Made by a program: the position numbers and the translations under genes
NCBI GenBank assembly: GCA_037974665.1
Contig: CM075771.1
Span: 43,074,425-43,138,424 of the forward strand
DNA from: Ehretia macrophylla
Lineage: Eukaryota > Streptophyta > Magnoliopsida > Boraginales > Ehretiaceae
Direction of reading: 5' to 3'
Length of the DNA stretch: 64,000 bases
Notes under the pieces: generated by a model
Told to the model about the DNA's origin: nothing
Database searches by the model: none
Seen by the model: only the letters and a program-made list of their open reading frames with translations
In this document: positions 35,601 through 47,061 of the stretch, piece after piece
How the letters are laid out: each line of letters starts with the position of its first letter
How positions within the stretch are numbered: the stretch's first letter is position 1

Positions 35601-38600
35601 CACATGGAGGCTGGGCCAGCAAATAGAGGGCGTAGGGTTTGTGACCAGGTTTCCGTCGCTCTGGTGCCCATAACTTTTGATTTGTAAGGAGTTACGCGGC
35701 GCACAGCATACCGTTGGAAAGCTCTCCGAGAGCTCTACGATAGGGGCACCAAGCTTGCTTGGCTGCACTTATTTTCGAAGCCCAAAATTGAATGTTTTCA
35801 TCAGTTTCGGGATACTTATCTTCTTTTACACAGTTTTTTCGTCTAGGATCGTACGTCGTAAGCCACGAAAAGGACGGCAACCTAATTTATCACATTTTTA
35901 TTACCGAATCACACGACAACTTGGGTAAGACAACTTCACTTCACGTAGAGGCTGGGCCCTCAGACCGTGGGCGTGGGGCTTGTGACCTGGTATCTGTCGC
36001 TCCGGCGCCTATAACTTTTGATTCGTAAGGAGTTACGTAGTAAACAACATACCGTTGAAAAGCTCTCCGAGAGCCCTACGACAGGTGCAGCAAGCCTGTT
36101 TGGCTGCGCTTGTTTGCGGAGCCCAAAATCGAACATTTTCATAAGTTTCGCTACACTTTTCTTCTTTTGACCTGTTTTTTCGTCCCGGATCGTACGTCAT
36201 GAGTCACGAAAAGGACGACAACTTAATCTATCACAATTCTATTATCAAATCCCATGGTACCTTGGGCTAGACAACTTCACTTCACGTAGAGGCTGGGCTG
36301 CAAACCGAGGGCGTGGGGCTTGTGACCAGGTAACCGTCGCTCCGATGCTCATATCTTTTGATCCATAAGGAGTTACGCAGCGCACAACATACCGTTGGAA
36401 AGCTTTCCAAGAGCTCTACGACGGCGGCACCAAGCCTACTCGGCTGGGCCTATTTCAAAAACACAAATTTGAATGTTTTCATTAGTTTCAGGACAATTTT
36501 CTTCTTTTGTGCTGTTTTTCCATCACGGATCGTACGTCGTGAGCCGCGAAAATGACGACAACCTAATCCATCATATTTCTATTACCGAATCCCACGGCAC
36601 CATAGGCAGGACAACTTCACTTCACGTAGAGGCTGGGCCCGCAAAAAGAGGGCGTGGGGCTTGTGACCAGGTATTCGTCGCTCTGGTGCTCATAACTTTT
36701 GATCCGTAAGGAGTTACGCGGCGCACAGCATACCGTTGCAAAGCTCTCAAAGAGCTCTACGACAGGGGTACCAATCTAGCTTAGTTGCGCCTATTTTCGG
36801 AGCCCAAAATCAAACATTTTCATCAGTTTCGGGACACTTTTCTTCTTTTGGACAATTTTTCTATCGCGGATCGTACGTCGTGAGCCGCGAAAAGGACGAC
36901 AACCTAATCAATCACATTTCTATTACCGAATCACACGGCATCTTGGGCAAGACAACTTCACATCACGTAGAGGCTAGGCCCTCAAACCGAGGGCGTGGGG
37001 CTTGTGACTAGGTATCCGTCGCTCTGGTGCCTATAACTTTTGATCCGTAAGGAGTTACGCGGCGCACATCATATCGTTAGTAAGCTCTCCAAGAACTCTA
37101 AGGCGGGGACAGCAAGCCTGCTTGACTGCTCCTATTTTCGGAGCCCAAAATCGAATGTTTTCATAAGTTTTGCTACACTTTTCATCTTTTCCGCTGTTTT
37201 TTCGTCCCGGATCGTATGTCGTGAGTAGCGAAAAGGACGACAACCTAATCTATCACATTTCTATTATCGAATCCCATGGCACCTTGGGCAAGACAACTTC
37301 ACTTCATATAGAGGCTGGGCTCGCAAACCGAGGGTGTAGGGCTTGTGACCAAGTATCCGTCGCTCCGCTGCCTATAACGTTTGATCCGTAAGGAGTTACA
37401 CGACGCACAGCATACCGTTGGAAAGCTCGTTGAGAGTTCTACGACTGGGGTACCAAGCCTGCTCGGCTACACCTATTTTAGATGCCCAAAATCGAATGTT
37501 TTCATTAGTTTCGAGATACTTTTTTTCTTTTACGCTGTTTTTCTGTCTTGGATCGTACGTCGTGAGCCGCAAAAAGGATGACAACCTAATCCATTACATT
37601 TCTATTACCAAATCCCACGACACCTTGCGCAAGACAACTTTATTTCACGTAGAAGCTGGGACATCGAACCGAGGGCGTGGGGCTTGTGACCAGGTATCCG
37701 TCGCACCGGATCAAAGAGCTCTAGGACGGGAGCATCAATCATTTTTGGCTGCACCTGTTTTCAGAGCCCAAAAATTGAACGATTTCATAAATTTTGGGAC
37801 ACTTTTATTCTTTTGCGATATTTTTTTTGTCCTGGAACGTACGACGTGAACCGCGAAAAGGACGACAACCTAATCCATTACATTTTTATTACCGAATCCC
37901 ACGACACCTTGGGCAAGACAACTTCACTTCAGGTAGAGGCTGGGCCAGCAAACAGAGGGCGTGGGGTTTGTGACCAGGTATCCGTTGCTCCGGTGCCCTT
38001 AACTTTTGATCTGTAAGGAGTTATGCGGCGCACAGCATACCGTTGGAAGGCACTCTGAGAGCTCTACGACGAGCGCACCTAGACTGCTCAGCTGCGCTTG
38101 TTTTTTGAGCCCAAAATTGAAAATTTCCAAAAGTTTTGCGACACTTTTCTTCTTTTTCGCTATTTTTTCGTCCCGGATCGTACATCGTGAGCCTCGAAAA
38201 GGACAACAACCTAATCCATCACATTTCTATTATCGAATCCCACGATACCTTGGGCAAGATAACTTCACTTCACGTAGAGGCTGGGCCCGCAAACAGAGGG
38301 CATGGGGCTAGTGACCAGGTATTCGTCGCTCCGGTGCCCATAACTTTTGATCCGTAAGAAGTTACGCGGCGCACAGCATACCGTTGGAAAGCACTCCGAG
38401 AGCTCTACAACGGGAGCAGTAAGCCTGCTCAGCTGCATCTATTTTTGGAGCCCAAAATCGAACGTTTTCTTAAGTTTCGCTATACTTTTCTTCTTTTGTG
38501 CTGTTTTTTCGTCCCGGATCGTTCGTCGTGAGCCGCAAATAGGACGACAACCTAATCTATCACATTTTTATTATCAAATCCTATGGTACCTTGGGCAAGA

Positions 38601-39278
38601 CAACTTCACTTCACGTAGAGGCTGGGCCCACAAATTGAGGGCGTGGGGCTTGTGACCAAGTATCCGTCGCTGCGGTGCCTATAACTTTTGATTCGTAATT
38701 AGTTACGCGGCGCACAGCATAACGTTGGAAAGCACTCTGAGAGCTCAACGATAGGGGCACCAAGCCTGCTCGGTTGCGCCTATTTTCAAAGCCCAAAATC
38801 AAATGTTTACATTAGTTTCGGGACATTTTTCTTCTTTTACGTAGTTTTTCCGTCTCGGATCGTACGTCGTGAGCCTCGAAAAGGACTACAACCTAATCCA
38901 TCACATTTCTATTACCGAATCCCGAGGCACCTTGGGCAAGACAACTTCACTTCACGTAGAGACTGGGCCCGCAAACAGAGGGCGTGGGGCTTGTGACCTA
39001 GTATCCGTCGCTCCGGTGCTCATAACTTTTGATCCGTAAAGAGTTACGCGGTGCAAAGCATACCCTTGGAAAGTTCTCCGAGAGCTCTACAATGAGGGCA
39101 ACAAGCTTGCCTGGCTGCAGCTATTTTTGGAGCCCAAAATCAAACGTTTTCATAAGTTTCAAGACACTTTTCTTCTTTTGCTTAGTTTTCCCGTCCTGGA
39201 TCGTACGTCGTGAGCAGCGAAAAGGACGACAACCTAATCCATCACATTTCTATTAACGAATCCTATGGCACCTTGGGC

Positions 39279-39283
39279 AAGAC
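39279..39283. other. E2 target-site duplication, left copy
   Basis: aagac precedes the LTR start TGTGATAACCC and recurs at 47062-47066 after the terminal GGTGTTACA. It shows insertion inside the 'gggcaagacaacttcacttc' part of a satellite monomer. Confidence 0.92.
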
Positions 39284-42237
39284 TGTGATAACCCGAACCC
39301 GGCATGCATTTAATAGCATTTGACTGCATTTAATTAAATGTCTAATAAGTTAAATCAACCAATTTGCACTATTTTAATATTTCTCTAGGAAGCATTTAGT
39401 AGTTATTTATTGAATAATTAAAAGATTATTACCTATTTCTAATAATTATAGTAATTTAATTTATTCTTTTGTAATTAATTAAGTGTCATCTTAAATGTTA
39501 GGGTTTAATTATATTTGACTATGTGTTTATATTGACTTTCATTTGTAGCTTAATATTAACTTCATAATTCTTTAAAATACTCTAGAAATAGTTAAATTAA
39601 TTATTTTAAATGAATATTGATTACCTTGATTGTTTTGATTATTTTAAAAATTGGTTTTGGTTGTCTTGCATTAAAATCACTCGGTTTTCAAATAAATGAG
39701 GAAAGTAGCTCCAAGCTGGAGTAAATTTTAAACTATGATTCTTTCCAAAAATGATATATTTCTTAGATTCATTGAGATTTAATTGTTACTTCTTTGTTGT
39801 CGCAACGTGCATTACATATCAAGAGCGATAGTTAGAGAGCGGTTCCTAGTTCTCAACAAATAGGAAAACTAGTATTTAGTGTTTTAATTTTAGCGTTTTA
39901 AGTTGTATTTAACTGGAATTGGATTTATGTTACTAGTTTTAGCCCTAAAATGCATGAAATAAGCTTGATTGACCAACTTAAGTGAAAATTGACCAAAGCT
40001 TTGACCATTTGACCTTGTGTCATCCTTTTAATAGCTTAAATAGCACAAAAAAAAAACAGAGCTGAAACAGAAAAGGGCAGGGCCGAAAATCCAAAGAGAA
40101 AAAAAAAACATCTCAACCTTCAAATCTTTGATTCTTCACGTGAGCTTGCACGGGGTGGATTCCGAGGCATCCTAGGAGGTTTTCCTTGCGTCTAGGAGCG
40201 TCTAAGGTGAGGTTTTCATTGTTATTTGCGCATTTGAAAATTTTGTGTATTAACTTTGATTTTTGGGTTTTATCCGTATATTGTTGTTTTAATTGATTTG
40301 AGGCTTAAAGAATGTTCCCTAACAATTGTAGAACATGTATTTATAGCTTTTTAACATTTTCTGCAGTTAAATATCAAAATTGAAATATAAATTGGAAATT
40401 GAATAATAAATAGTGAATAGTAAACTCCCGTTTCGATGAAGTTGCCCGTTATGCGTTTTGTTGATGTAGGAAGGTGCTAGATATGCTAAAATTCCTAAAT
40501 GTATGGTTTAATTGGAATGTGTAATGGAAAAACGGGAAAAAAAATGGCTTAGTGAAAGTTGGGGTCGTTTAGGTCGAGTTTGGCATTTTATCGTTTTGCG
40601 TGATGGCATTGTCTCGGGAGGTCATGGAAGCACTTTTGGTGCATTTGTGACATTGGTTGGGTAATCTGTTGAGGTAGTTGTCGTTCAAACGAGCAAAGGG
40701 GGAAATCAGGGCTTTGCGGGAATTCTAGGGTAAAGATGGGTTTTGTGGTCTTTAGTTGTGCTTTATGGTAACTTAGGAGGATTGGTGAAGTCGATTTCCA
40801 AAACTCGTGGCTCGTTTGCAAGTAGTAGCGTTTGGTAAGTTGGGGTCATTTTCGTGATTTTGTGTGTTTTCATAAAATATTGCTTATAGAATGCTTATAT
40901 TGCTTATAGAATGCTTATGTTGCCTATAGAATGCTTATAACGCGTATAGAATACTTGTTATTGCTTGATAATGTTAGTTGGTGTTGTTCTTGTTACTTAT
41001 TTGATTGTAAATGCTTGTTAATGCTTATTACGCTTGTTAGAGTTGATTATTGATTGAAATGTTTAACAATTGTTGAATAATGCTTGATATCTCGTTTATC
41101 GTCTCTATTCTGTATTATTATGCTTTCGCTCGTTTATCGCCTTGTATCGAGTCTTGCATTGCATAGTATCAGGGCGTGAGTGATGGGCCTCTCTGGGTAG
41201 CCTCGGGTTGCTAGTGTTGGTTGCTCTAGCTCCATGTCCTATTCCCTTTTCTCGCTTGGGTTGCCTCCAAGGGAGATTTGGGTCGTAGAATTGATGGTTA
41301 CTCCCGGGGTATTCCAAACTGGTGTTATAAGGTGGTTGCGCGCTTATTGTCATCGTTGTCAACATCAAGCTCGAGATTGATGTATCGCTCGTGAAATGGT
41401 ACATTGCTTGTATGAGTGAACCATAGCCTTCAGAGTGTGGTATAGCTTTGAATGGTTGTGTTAATGCTTTCAGTAATTGCTTATTGTATTGATTGTTTGT
41501 CTTGATTGCTTATTTGTCAGTTATATTGCTTAACAGTCTTATTTGCATTGCACGACTTTCTTTCTCTCCAATTCGATATCTGTCTCGCCCTCGCTGAGTA
41601 TACGTGTTGTGTATACTCACTCCTCACCACCACATTTCAGGAAATGCCATGTTAGCTGGAAAGTTCGTGATTTCGTGAAAGTTCGTTCTTGAAGAGTTGT
41701 CTTGCATGCTATGTGGCTTGAGTTGTCAAAGATGCAAGATGTATGCTTTTATGTATTGTATGTATTTATTGTTAAAAGAAATGTAATCTAAATGAGCTAA
41801 ATAGTTGAGGTAAATTGATAAGGTAGTTATGTAATCAGTTAGCATAGCTTAACTTGAATGCATGTTTGTAATGTCCCAAGGAAAAGAATTAGAATGGCAT
41901 GATAGTTTATTTTATGCAGTAGCTTAGTATGGTTTAATTGTCTAGTTTGAATGTACTTGTCAAAAATGGAAAGATATAGGTTAGCTTTTAAATTGGAAAT
42001 GTATGTATACTTGCTGAGTTTAATTGTTGAGAACCGAGGCTCGGATGACCTGGAGGTAGTTTTGTATGGTTGGACACGGTGTTGGTCCACTTATATGTTG
42101 TCGCAGGTTTTACATTTCGCCTAGAAACAGGGGAGACTCCATCCGTTTTCCTTGAAAATTATGCCCGGGTTTTGATTCGGGTTGTGATTAGATCGATTGA
42201 TAGAACTCCAGGTCTCGTGAGGGATCGGGGTGTTACA
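39284..42237 (+). repeat. E2 5' LTR
   Basis: Begins TGTGATAACCCG and ends GATCGGGGTGTTACA. It is AT-rich in its first 800 bp. Short tandem repeats of about 18 bp (ttgcttatagaatgctta, several variants) lie at about 40880-40970. The conserved block is near 41210-41340, and a TGAGTATAC / GTATACTCA stem lies at 41595-41619. Short minus-strand ORFs here recur in the other LTR and are not genes. Confidence 0.93.
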
Positions 42238-44107
42238 GGTGGTATCAGAGCTTGTTTAGCTCATAAGCTGGGACAGGGTCCTCAATCTGGTGGGTAGTGA
42301 TCCTTGAATGTGTGCTTGTTAAGTGTGTCCTGAAAGTGTATGCTTGTATGTGAGATTGTGTGTCTTAAATTGAATGTGTGCTCCTATGTGATATAGTTAT
42401 GTGTTATGTGTTAATTGTGTGCTAAGAAAAGTGAAATGTCTAGTTGTACATTGAATTGACCTATCGAATTGGCATCGTGAATCGAATTGATCTCGTAGAT
42501 TGTTATTTGCTTGGAGTATTGCTTGTGATGTGTGTATTAGAATGTCTTGAATTAGCTATGCCATGATTTGAATTGATTATGTTGTGCTTGACTTGATTGT
42601 CGTGCTTGAGAGACTTTGTTGAATAAACTATTTTGTAAACTTGCTGGCATAATAGCTTAAGGCATATGTATAACTGTGATATATTGGCATTCATACATGT
42701 CCTATTGAAATGGTAAGTAAGTCCTCTTTCTCCCCTGAAGAAAGTGGTTCACAGTTGGCCTTTCAAGGTGTATGGATTGGCAGGAAATGAATGGCATTTG
42801 ACTAGCCTTTATTTGGGAATTAGTGTTTGCTTTTGGGGCTCGGTTACTGACAAATCTCTATGGTCCTCCTCTGTGCTTAACAGTTGTGAAAGAGTAGCTT
42901 TCTCTTAGGGTTTTATTTAGTTATTCTTTGGAGCATTCTTTGGTTTTCTTAATGGGTATTCTTTGGAGACTTCTGTTGGCATTTCTCGGTGGATTTGGCT
43001 ACTGGGATTTTAATCGGCCTTACTGCACAGTATTATCTATGGTATATGTGTCTCGGTCTTTATTGGTGTGACATTGGCATCCCTGATTGGAAATTCTTCA
43101 ATGGCATTCTCTAGGATCCTTAGTGGCCATTTATTTAGTATTTACTTATTTGGCAAACTTGGCTACTTTCTTATTGGAGCATTGTTTTAGATATCTTCTT
43201 TAGTGTTCCTCAGTAGGTTTGGTATTTGGAATTCCTATCAGACTTATTGTATAGTACTACTTATGGTATTCTTTGAAATTCTTATTGGGCGTTCTATTGG
43301 TATTTTCCTTATTGGCAAGGTTGTATGAAGTACTCACTTGGCAAACAGTGAAGAGGTCTCAGAGTTTGGTTTTGGTATATTGTTCACCAGTTCGGTGTTT
43401 ATCCTTGGAGTTTTCGTCCATCTAGGAAACTATGTTTGTTATTCAACCTGGTTGTCTTATTGGGCACATTGTATTTTCTTTGCTATTTCCTTTGACATTC
43501 CTCTCAGCATTTGATAGCAAAACTCAGAATCTAATTGGTTGTTCCATGGGGTTATTATTTGGAAGGCTTCTTTGGAACTTTGGAAGTATATTTGATTGGG
43601 TTTCTTAGTATTTTCTTCAGCACACTTAACAGGGAATTCTTCTATGAAATTCATGACCAGCGGGGTAATTTTTTGGACCTCTAGATAGAACCTTTGATTG
43701 AGCCTTTATTTGGCTTTTTGCTTGGGGATTCTCGGGCAGTAATAGTTGAACTTCTACTAGATATTCGTGTATGGGGTATTCATTCGGTATTCCTCTTATC
43801 ATTAATATGTGATGTGATTTTATCTACAATATCTTTGCTTTAGTCTTTATTGGTATTATCTCGGCGTTTCTAGTTGAAATTTATTCTTCTTCGGTATTCG
43901 TGTCAACGAGATTCTTGTACGGTATCTACATTTGAGCCTTTATTTGGCGTTACCACTTGGCATTTCTACTTGAACTTTCCTATTGGTCATCTTGATTAAA
44001 TACTTGTTCAGTAGCTAATGAAGACTAGTCAGAGTTGGATTTCAGTGGATGCAGAGTTCTATTGGAAGAAGAATTGCGAGGACACAATTGTTTTAAGGGG
44101 GGAAGGA
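42238..44107 (+). other. E2 non-coding interior
   Basis: Starts with gg and TGGTATCAGAGC (primer-binding site, 42240-42251). The first 200 bp resemble E3 (gctgggacagggtcctcaat, then tgtgtgcttgttaag). From about 42720 to 44040 it is T-rich on + with a loosely recurring phrase such as ttggcattt / attggtattc. No ORF with retroelement motifs is present. It closes with an AATTG...CAATT hairpin (44072-44089) and the polypurine tract aaggggggaagga (44095-44107). Confidence 0.85.
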
Positions 44108-47061
44108 TGTGATAACCCGAACCTGGCATGCATTTAATAGCATTTGACTGCATTTAATTAAATGTCTAATTAGTTAAATCAACCAATTTGCACTATTTTA
44201 ATATTTCTCTTGGAAGCATTTAGTAGTTATATATTGAATAATTAAAAGATTATTACCTATTTCTAATAATTATAGTAATTGAGTTTATTCTTTTGTGATT
44301 AATTAAGTGTCATCTTAAATGTTAAGGTTTATTTGTATTTGATTATGTGTTTATATTAACTTTCATTTGTAGCTTAATATTAACTTCATAATTCTTTAAA
44401 ATATTCTAGAAATAGTTAAATTAATTATTTTAAATGAATATTGATTACCTTGATTGTTTTGATTATTTTAATAATCGGTTTTGGTTGTCTTGCATTAAAA
44501 TCACTCGGTTTTCAAATAAATGAGGAAAGTAGCTCCGAGCCGGAGTAAATTTTAAACTATGATGCTTTCCAAAAAAGATATATTTCTTAGATTCTTTGAG
44601 ACTTAATTGTTACTTCTTTGTTGTCGCAACGTGCATTGCATATCGAGAGCGATAGTTAGATAGCGGTTCCTAGTCCTCAACAAATAGTGAAAACTAGTAT
44701 TTAGTGTTTTAATTTTAGTGTTTTAAGTTGTATTTATCTGGAATTGGATTTATGTTACTAGTTTTAGCCCTAAAATGCATGAAATAAGCTTGATTGACCA
44801 AGTTAAGTGAACATTGACCAAAGCTTTGACCATTTGACCTTGTGTCATCCTTTTAATAGCTTAAATAGCACCCAAAAAAAAATAGAGCTAAAACAGAAAA
44901 GGGCAGGGCCGAAAATCCAAAGAGAAAAAAAAATATTTCAACCTTCAAATCTTCGATTCTTTGCGTGAGCTTGCACGGGGTGGTTTCTGAGGCATCCTAG
45001 GAGGTTTTCCTTGCGTCTAGGAGCGTCTAAGGTGACGGTTTCATCGTTATTTGCGCATTTGAATATTTTGTGTATTAACTTTGATTTTTGGGTTTTATCC
45101 GTATATTGTTGTTTTAATTGATTTGAGGCTTAAAGAATGTTCCCTAGCAATTGTAGAACATGTATTTATAGCTTTTTAACATTTTCTGCTGTTGAATATC
45201 GAAATTGAAATATAAATTAGAAATTGAATAGTAAATAATGAATAGTAAACCCCCGTTTCGATGAAGTTGCTCCGTTATGCGTTCTGTTGATGTAGGAAGG
45301 TGCTAGATATACTAGAATGCCTAAATGTATGGTTTAATTGGAATGTGTAATGGAAAAATGGAAAAAAACGGCTTAGTGAAAGTTGAGGTCGTTTAGGTCG
45401 AGTTTGGCATTTTATCGTTTTGCGTGATAGCATTGTCTCGGGAGGTCATGGAAGCACTTTTGGTGCAGTTGTGACATTGGTTGGGTAATCGGTTGAGGTA
45501 GTTGTAGTTCAAACGAGCAAAGGGGGAAATCGGGGCTTTGCGGGAATTCTAGGGTAAAGTGGGATTTTGTGGTCTTTAGTTGTGCTTTATGGTAACTTAG
45601 GAGGATTGGTGAAGTCGATTTCCAAAACTCGTGGCTCGTTTGCAAGTAGTAGCGTTTGGTAAGTTGGGGTCATTTTCGTGATTTTGTGTGTTTTCATAGA
45701 ATATTGCTTATAGAATGCTTATATTGCTTATAGAATGCATATGTTGCCTATAGAATGCTTATAATGCCTATAGAATACTTTTTATTGCTTGATAATGTTA
45801 GTTGGTGTTGTTCTTGTTACTTATTTGATTGTAAATGCTTGTTAATGCTTATTACGCTTGTTAGAGTTGATTATTGATTGAAATGTTTAACAATTGTTGA
45901 ATAATGCTTGATATCTTGTTTATCGTCTCTATTCTGTATTGTTGTGCTATCGCTCGTTTATCGCCTTGTATCGAGTCTTGCATTGCATAGTGTCAGGGCG
46001 TGAATGATGGGCCTCTCTGGGTAGCCTCGGGTTGCTAGTGTTGGTTGCTCTAGCTTCGTGTCCTATTCCCTTTTCTTGCTTGGGTTGCCTCCAAGGGAGA
46101 TTTGGGTCGTAGAATTGATGGTTACTCCCGGGGTATTCCAAACTGGTGTTATAAGGTAGTTGCGCGCTTATTATCATCGTTGTCAACATCAAGCTCGAGA
46201 TTGATGTATCGCTCGTGAAATGGTACATTGCTCGTATGAGTGAACCATAGCCTTCAGAGTGTGGTATAGCTTTGAATGGTTGTGTTAATGCTTTCAGTAA
46301 TTGCTTATTGTATTGATTGTTTGTCTTGATTGCTTATTTATTAGTTATATTGCTTAACTGTCTTATTTGCATTGCATGACTTTCTTTCTCTCCAATTTGA
46401 TATCTGTCTCGCCCTCACTGAGTATACGTGTTGTGTATACTCACTCCTCACCACCACATTTCAGGAAATGCCATGTTAGCTGGAAAGTTCGTGATTTCGT
46501 GAAAGTTCGTGCTTGAAGAGTTGTCTTGCGTGCTATGTGGCTTGAGTTGTCAAAGATGCAAGATGTATGCTTTTATGTATTGTATGTATTTATTGTTAAA
46601 AGAAATGTAATCTAAATTAGCTAAATAGTTGAGGTAAATTGATAAGGTAGTTATGTAATCAGTTAGCATAGTTTAACTTGAATGCATGTTTGTAATGTCC
46701 CAAGGAAAAGAATTCGAATGGCATGATAGTTTATTTTATGCAGTAGCTTAGTATGGTTTAATTGTCTAGTTTGAATGTACTGGTCAAAAATGGAAAGATA
46801 TAGGTTAGCTTTTAAATTGGAAATGTATGTATACTTGCTGAGTTTAATTGTTGAGAACCGAGGCTCAGATGGCCTTGAGGTAGTTTTGTATGGTTGGACC
46901 CGGTGTTGGTCCACTTATATGCTATCGCAGATTTTACATTTCGCCTAGAAACAGGGGAGACTCCGTCCGTTTTTACTGAAAATTATTCCCGGGTTTGGAT
47001 TTGGGTTGTGATTAGATCAATTGATAGAACTCCCGGTCTCGTGAGGGATCGGGGTGTTACA
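44108..47061 (+). repeat. E2 3' LTR
   Basis: 2954 bp, the same length as the 5' LTR and colinear with it, with scattered substitutions and small balanced indels. The 18-bp repeats recur at about 45700-45790, the conserved block near 46010-46165 and the hairpin stem at 46419-46443. It is visibly more diverged from its partner than the E3 LTRs are, so E2 is older than E3. Confidence 0.93.

Larger units (their letters stand above)
25938..39283. repeat. 341-bp satellite, block 2 (about 39 monomers)
   Basis: Head-to-tail monomers, all in one orientation. Anchors (gatccgtaagg) fall at 26254, 26594, 26935, 27275, 27614, 27955, 28296, 28637, 28975 and so on to 39031, with spacing almost always 340-342 bp. 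Shortened monomers occur at about 31536 (66 bp lost), 34083 (52 bp lost) and 37708 (57 bp lost). Monomers fall into visible types, for example 'gcactctgagagc...cataagttttggg', 'gctctccgagagc...catcagttttggg' and a later 'cataagtttcgctacac' type. Reading frames of 60-120 codons open in several phases but begin at TTG or other non-ATG codons and are by-products of the sequence. Confidence 0.97.
39284..47061 (+). mobile_element. E2: non-autonomous LTR retrotransposon
   Basis: 7778 bp with TG...CA ends, TSD aagac and two LTRs of equal length (2954 bp). The interior (1870 bp) has a tRNA-Met primer-binding site and a polypurine tract but no coding region. LTRs differ from E1's over most of their length, yet share a conserved block, a hairpin and the pre-polypurine-tract hairpin with E1 and E3. 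The beginning of the interior matches E3, so E2 and E3 are sister families. No coding partner of this LTR type lies in the window. Confidence 0.93.

Noticed and set aside
26252..39256. Many overlapping ORFs of 60-130 codons on both strands in the satellite, with similar proteins in each monomer
   Set aside because: They recur because the DNA recurs. Most start at TTG or other non-ATG codons, frames change between monomers as 341 is not a multiple of 3, and stops and indels break them freely. No known domain is seen.
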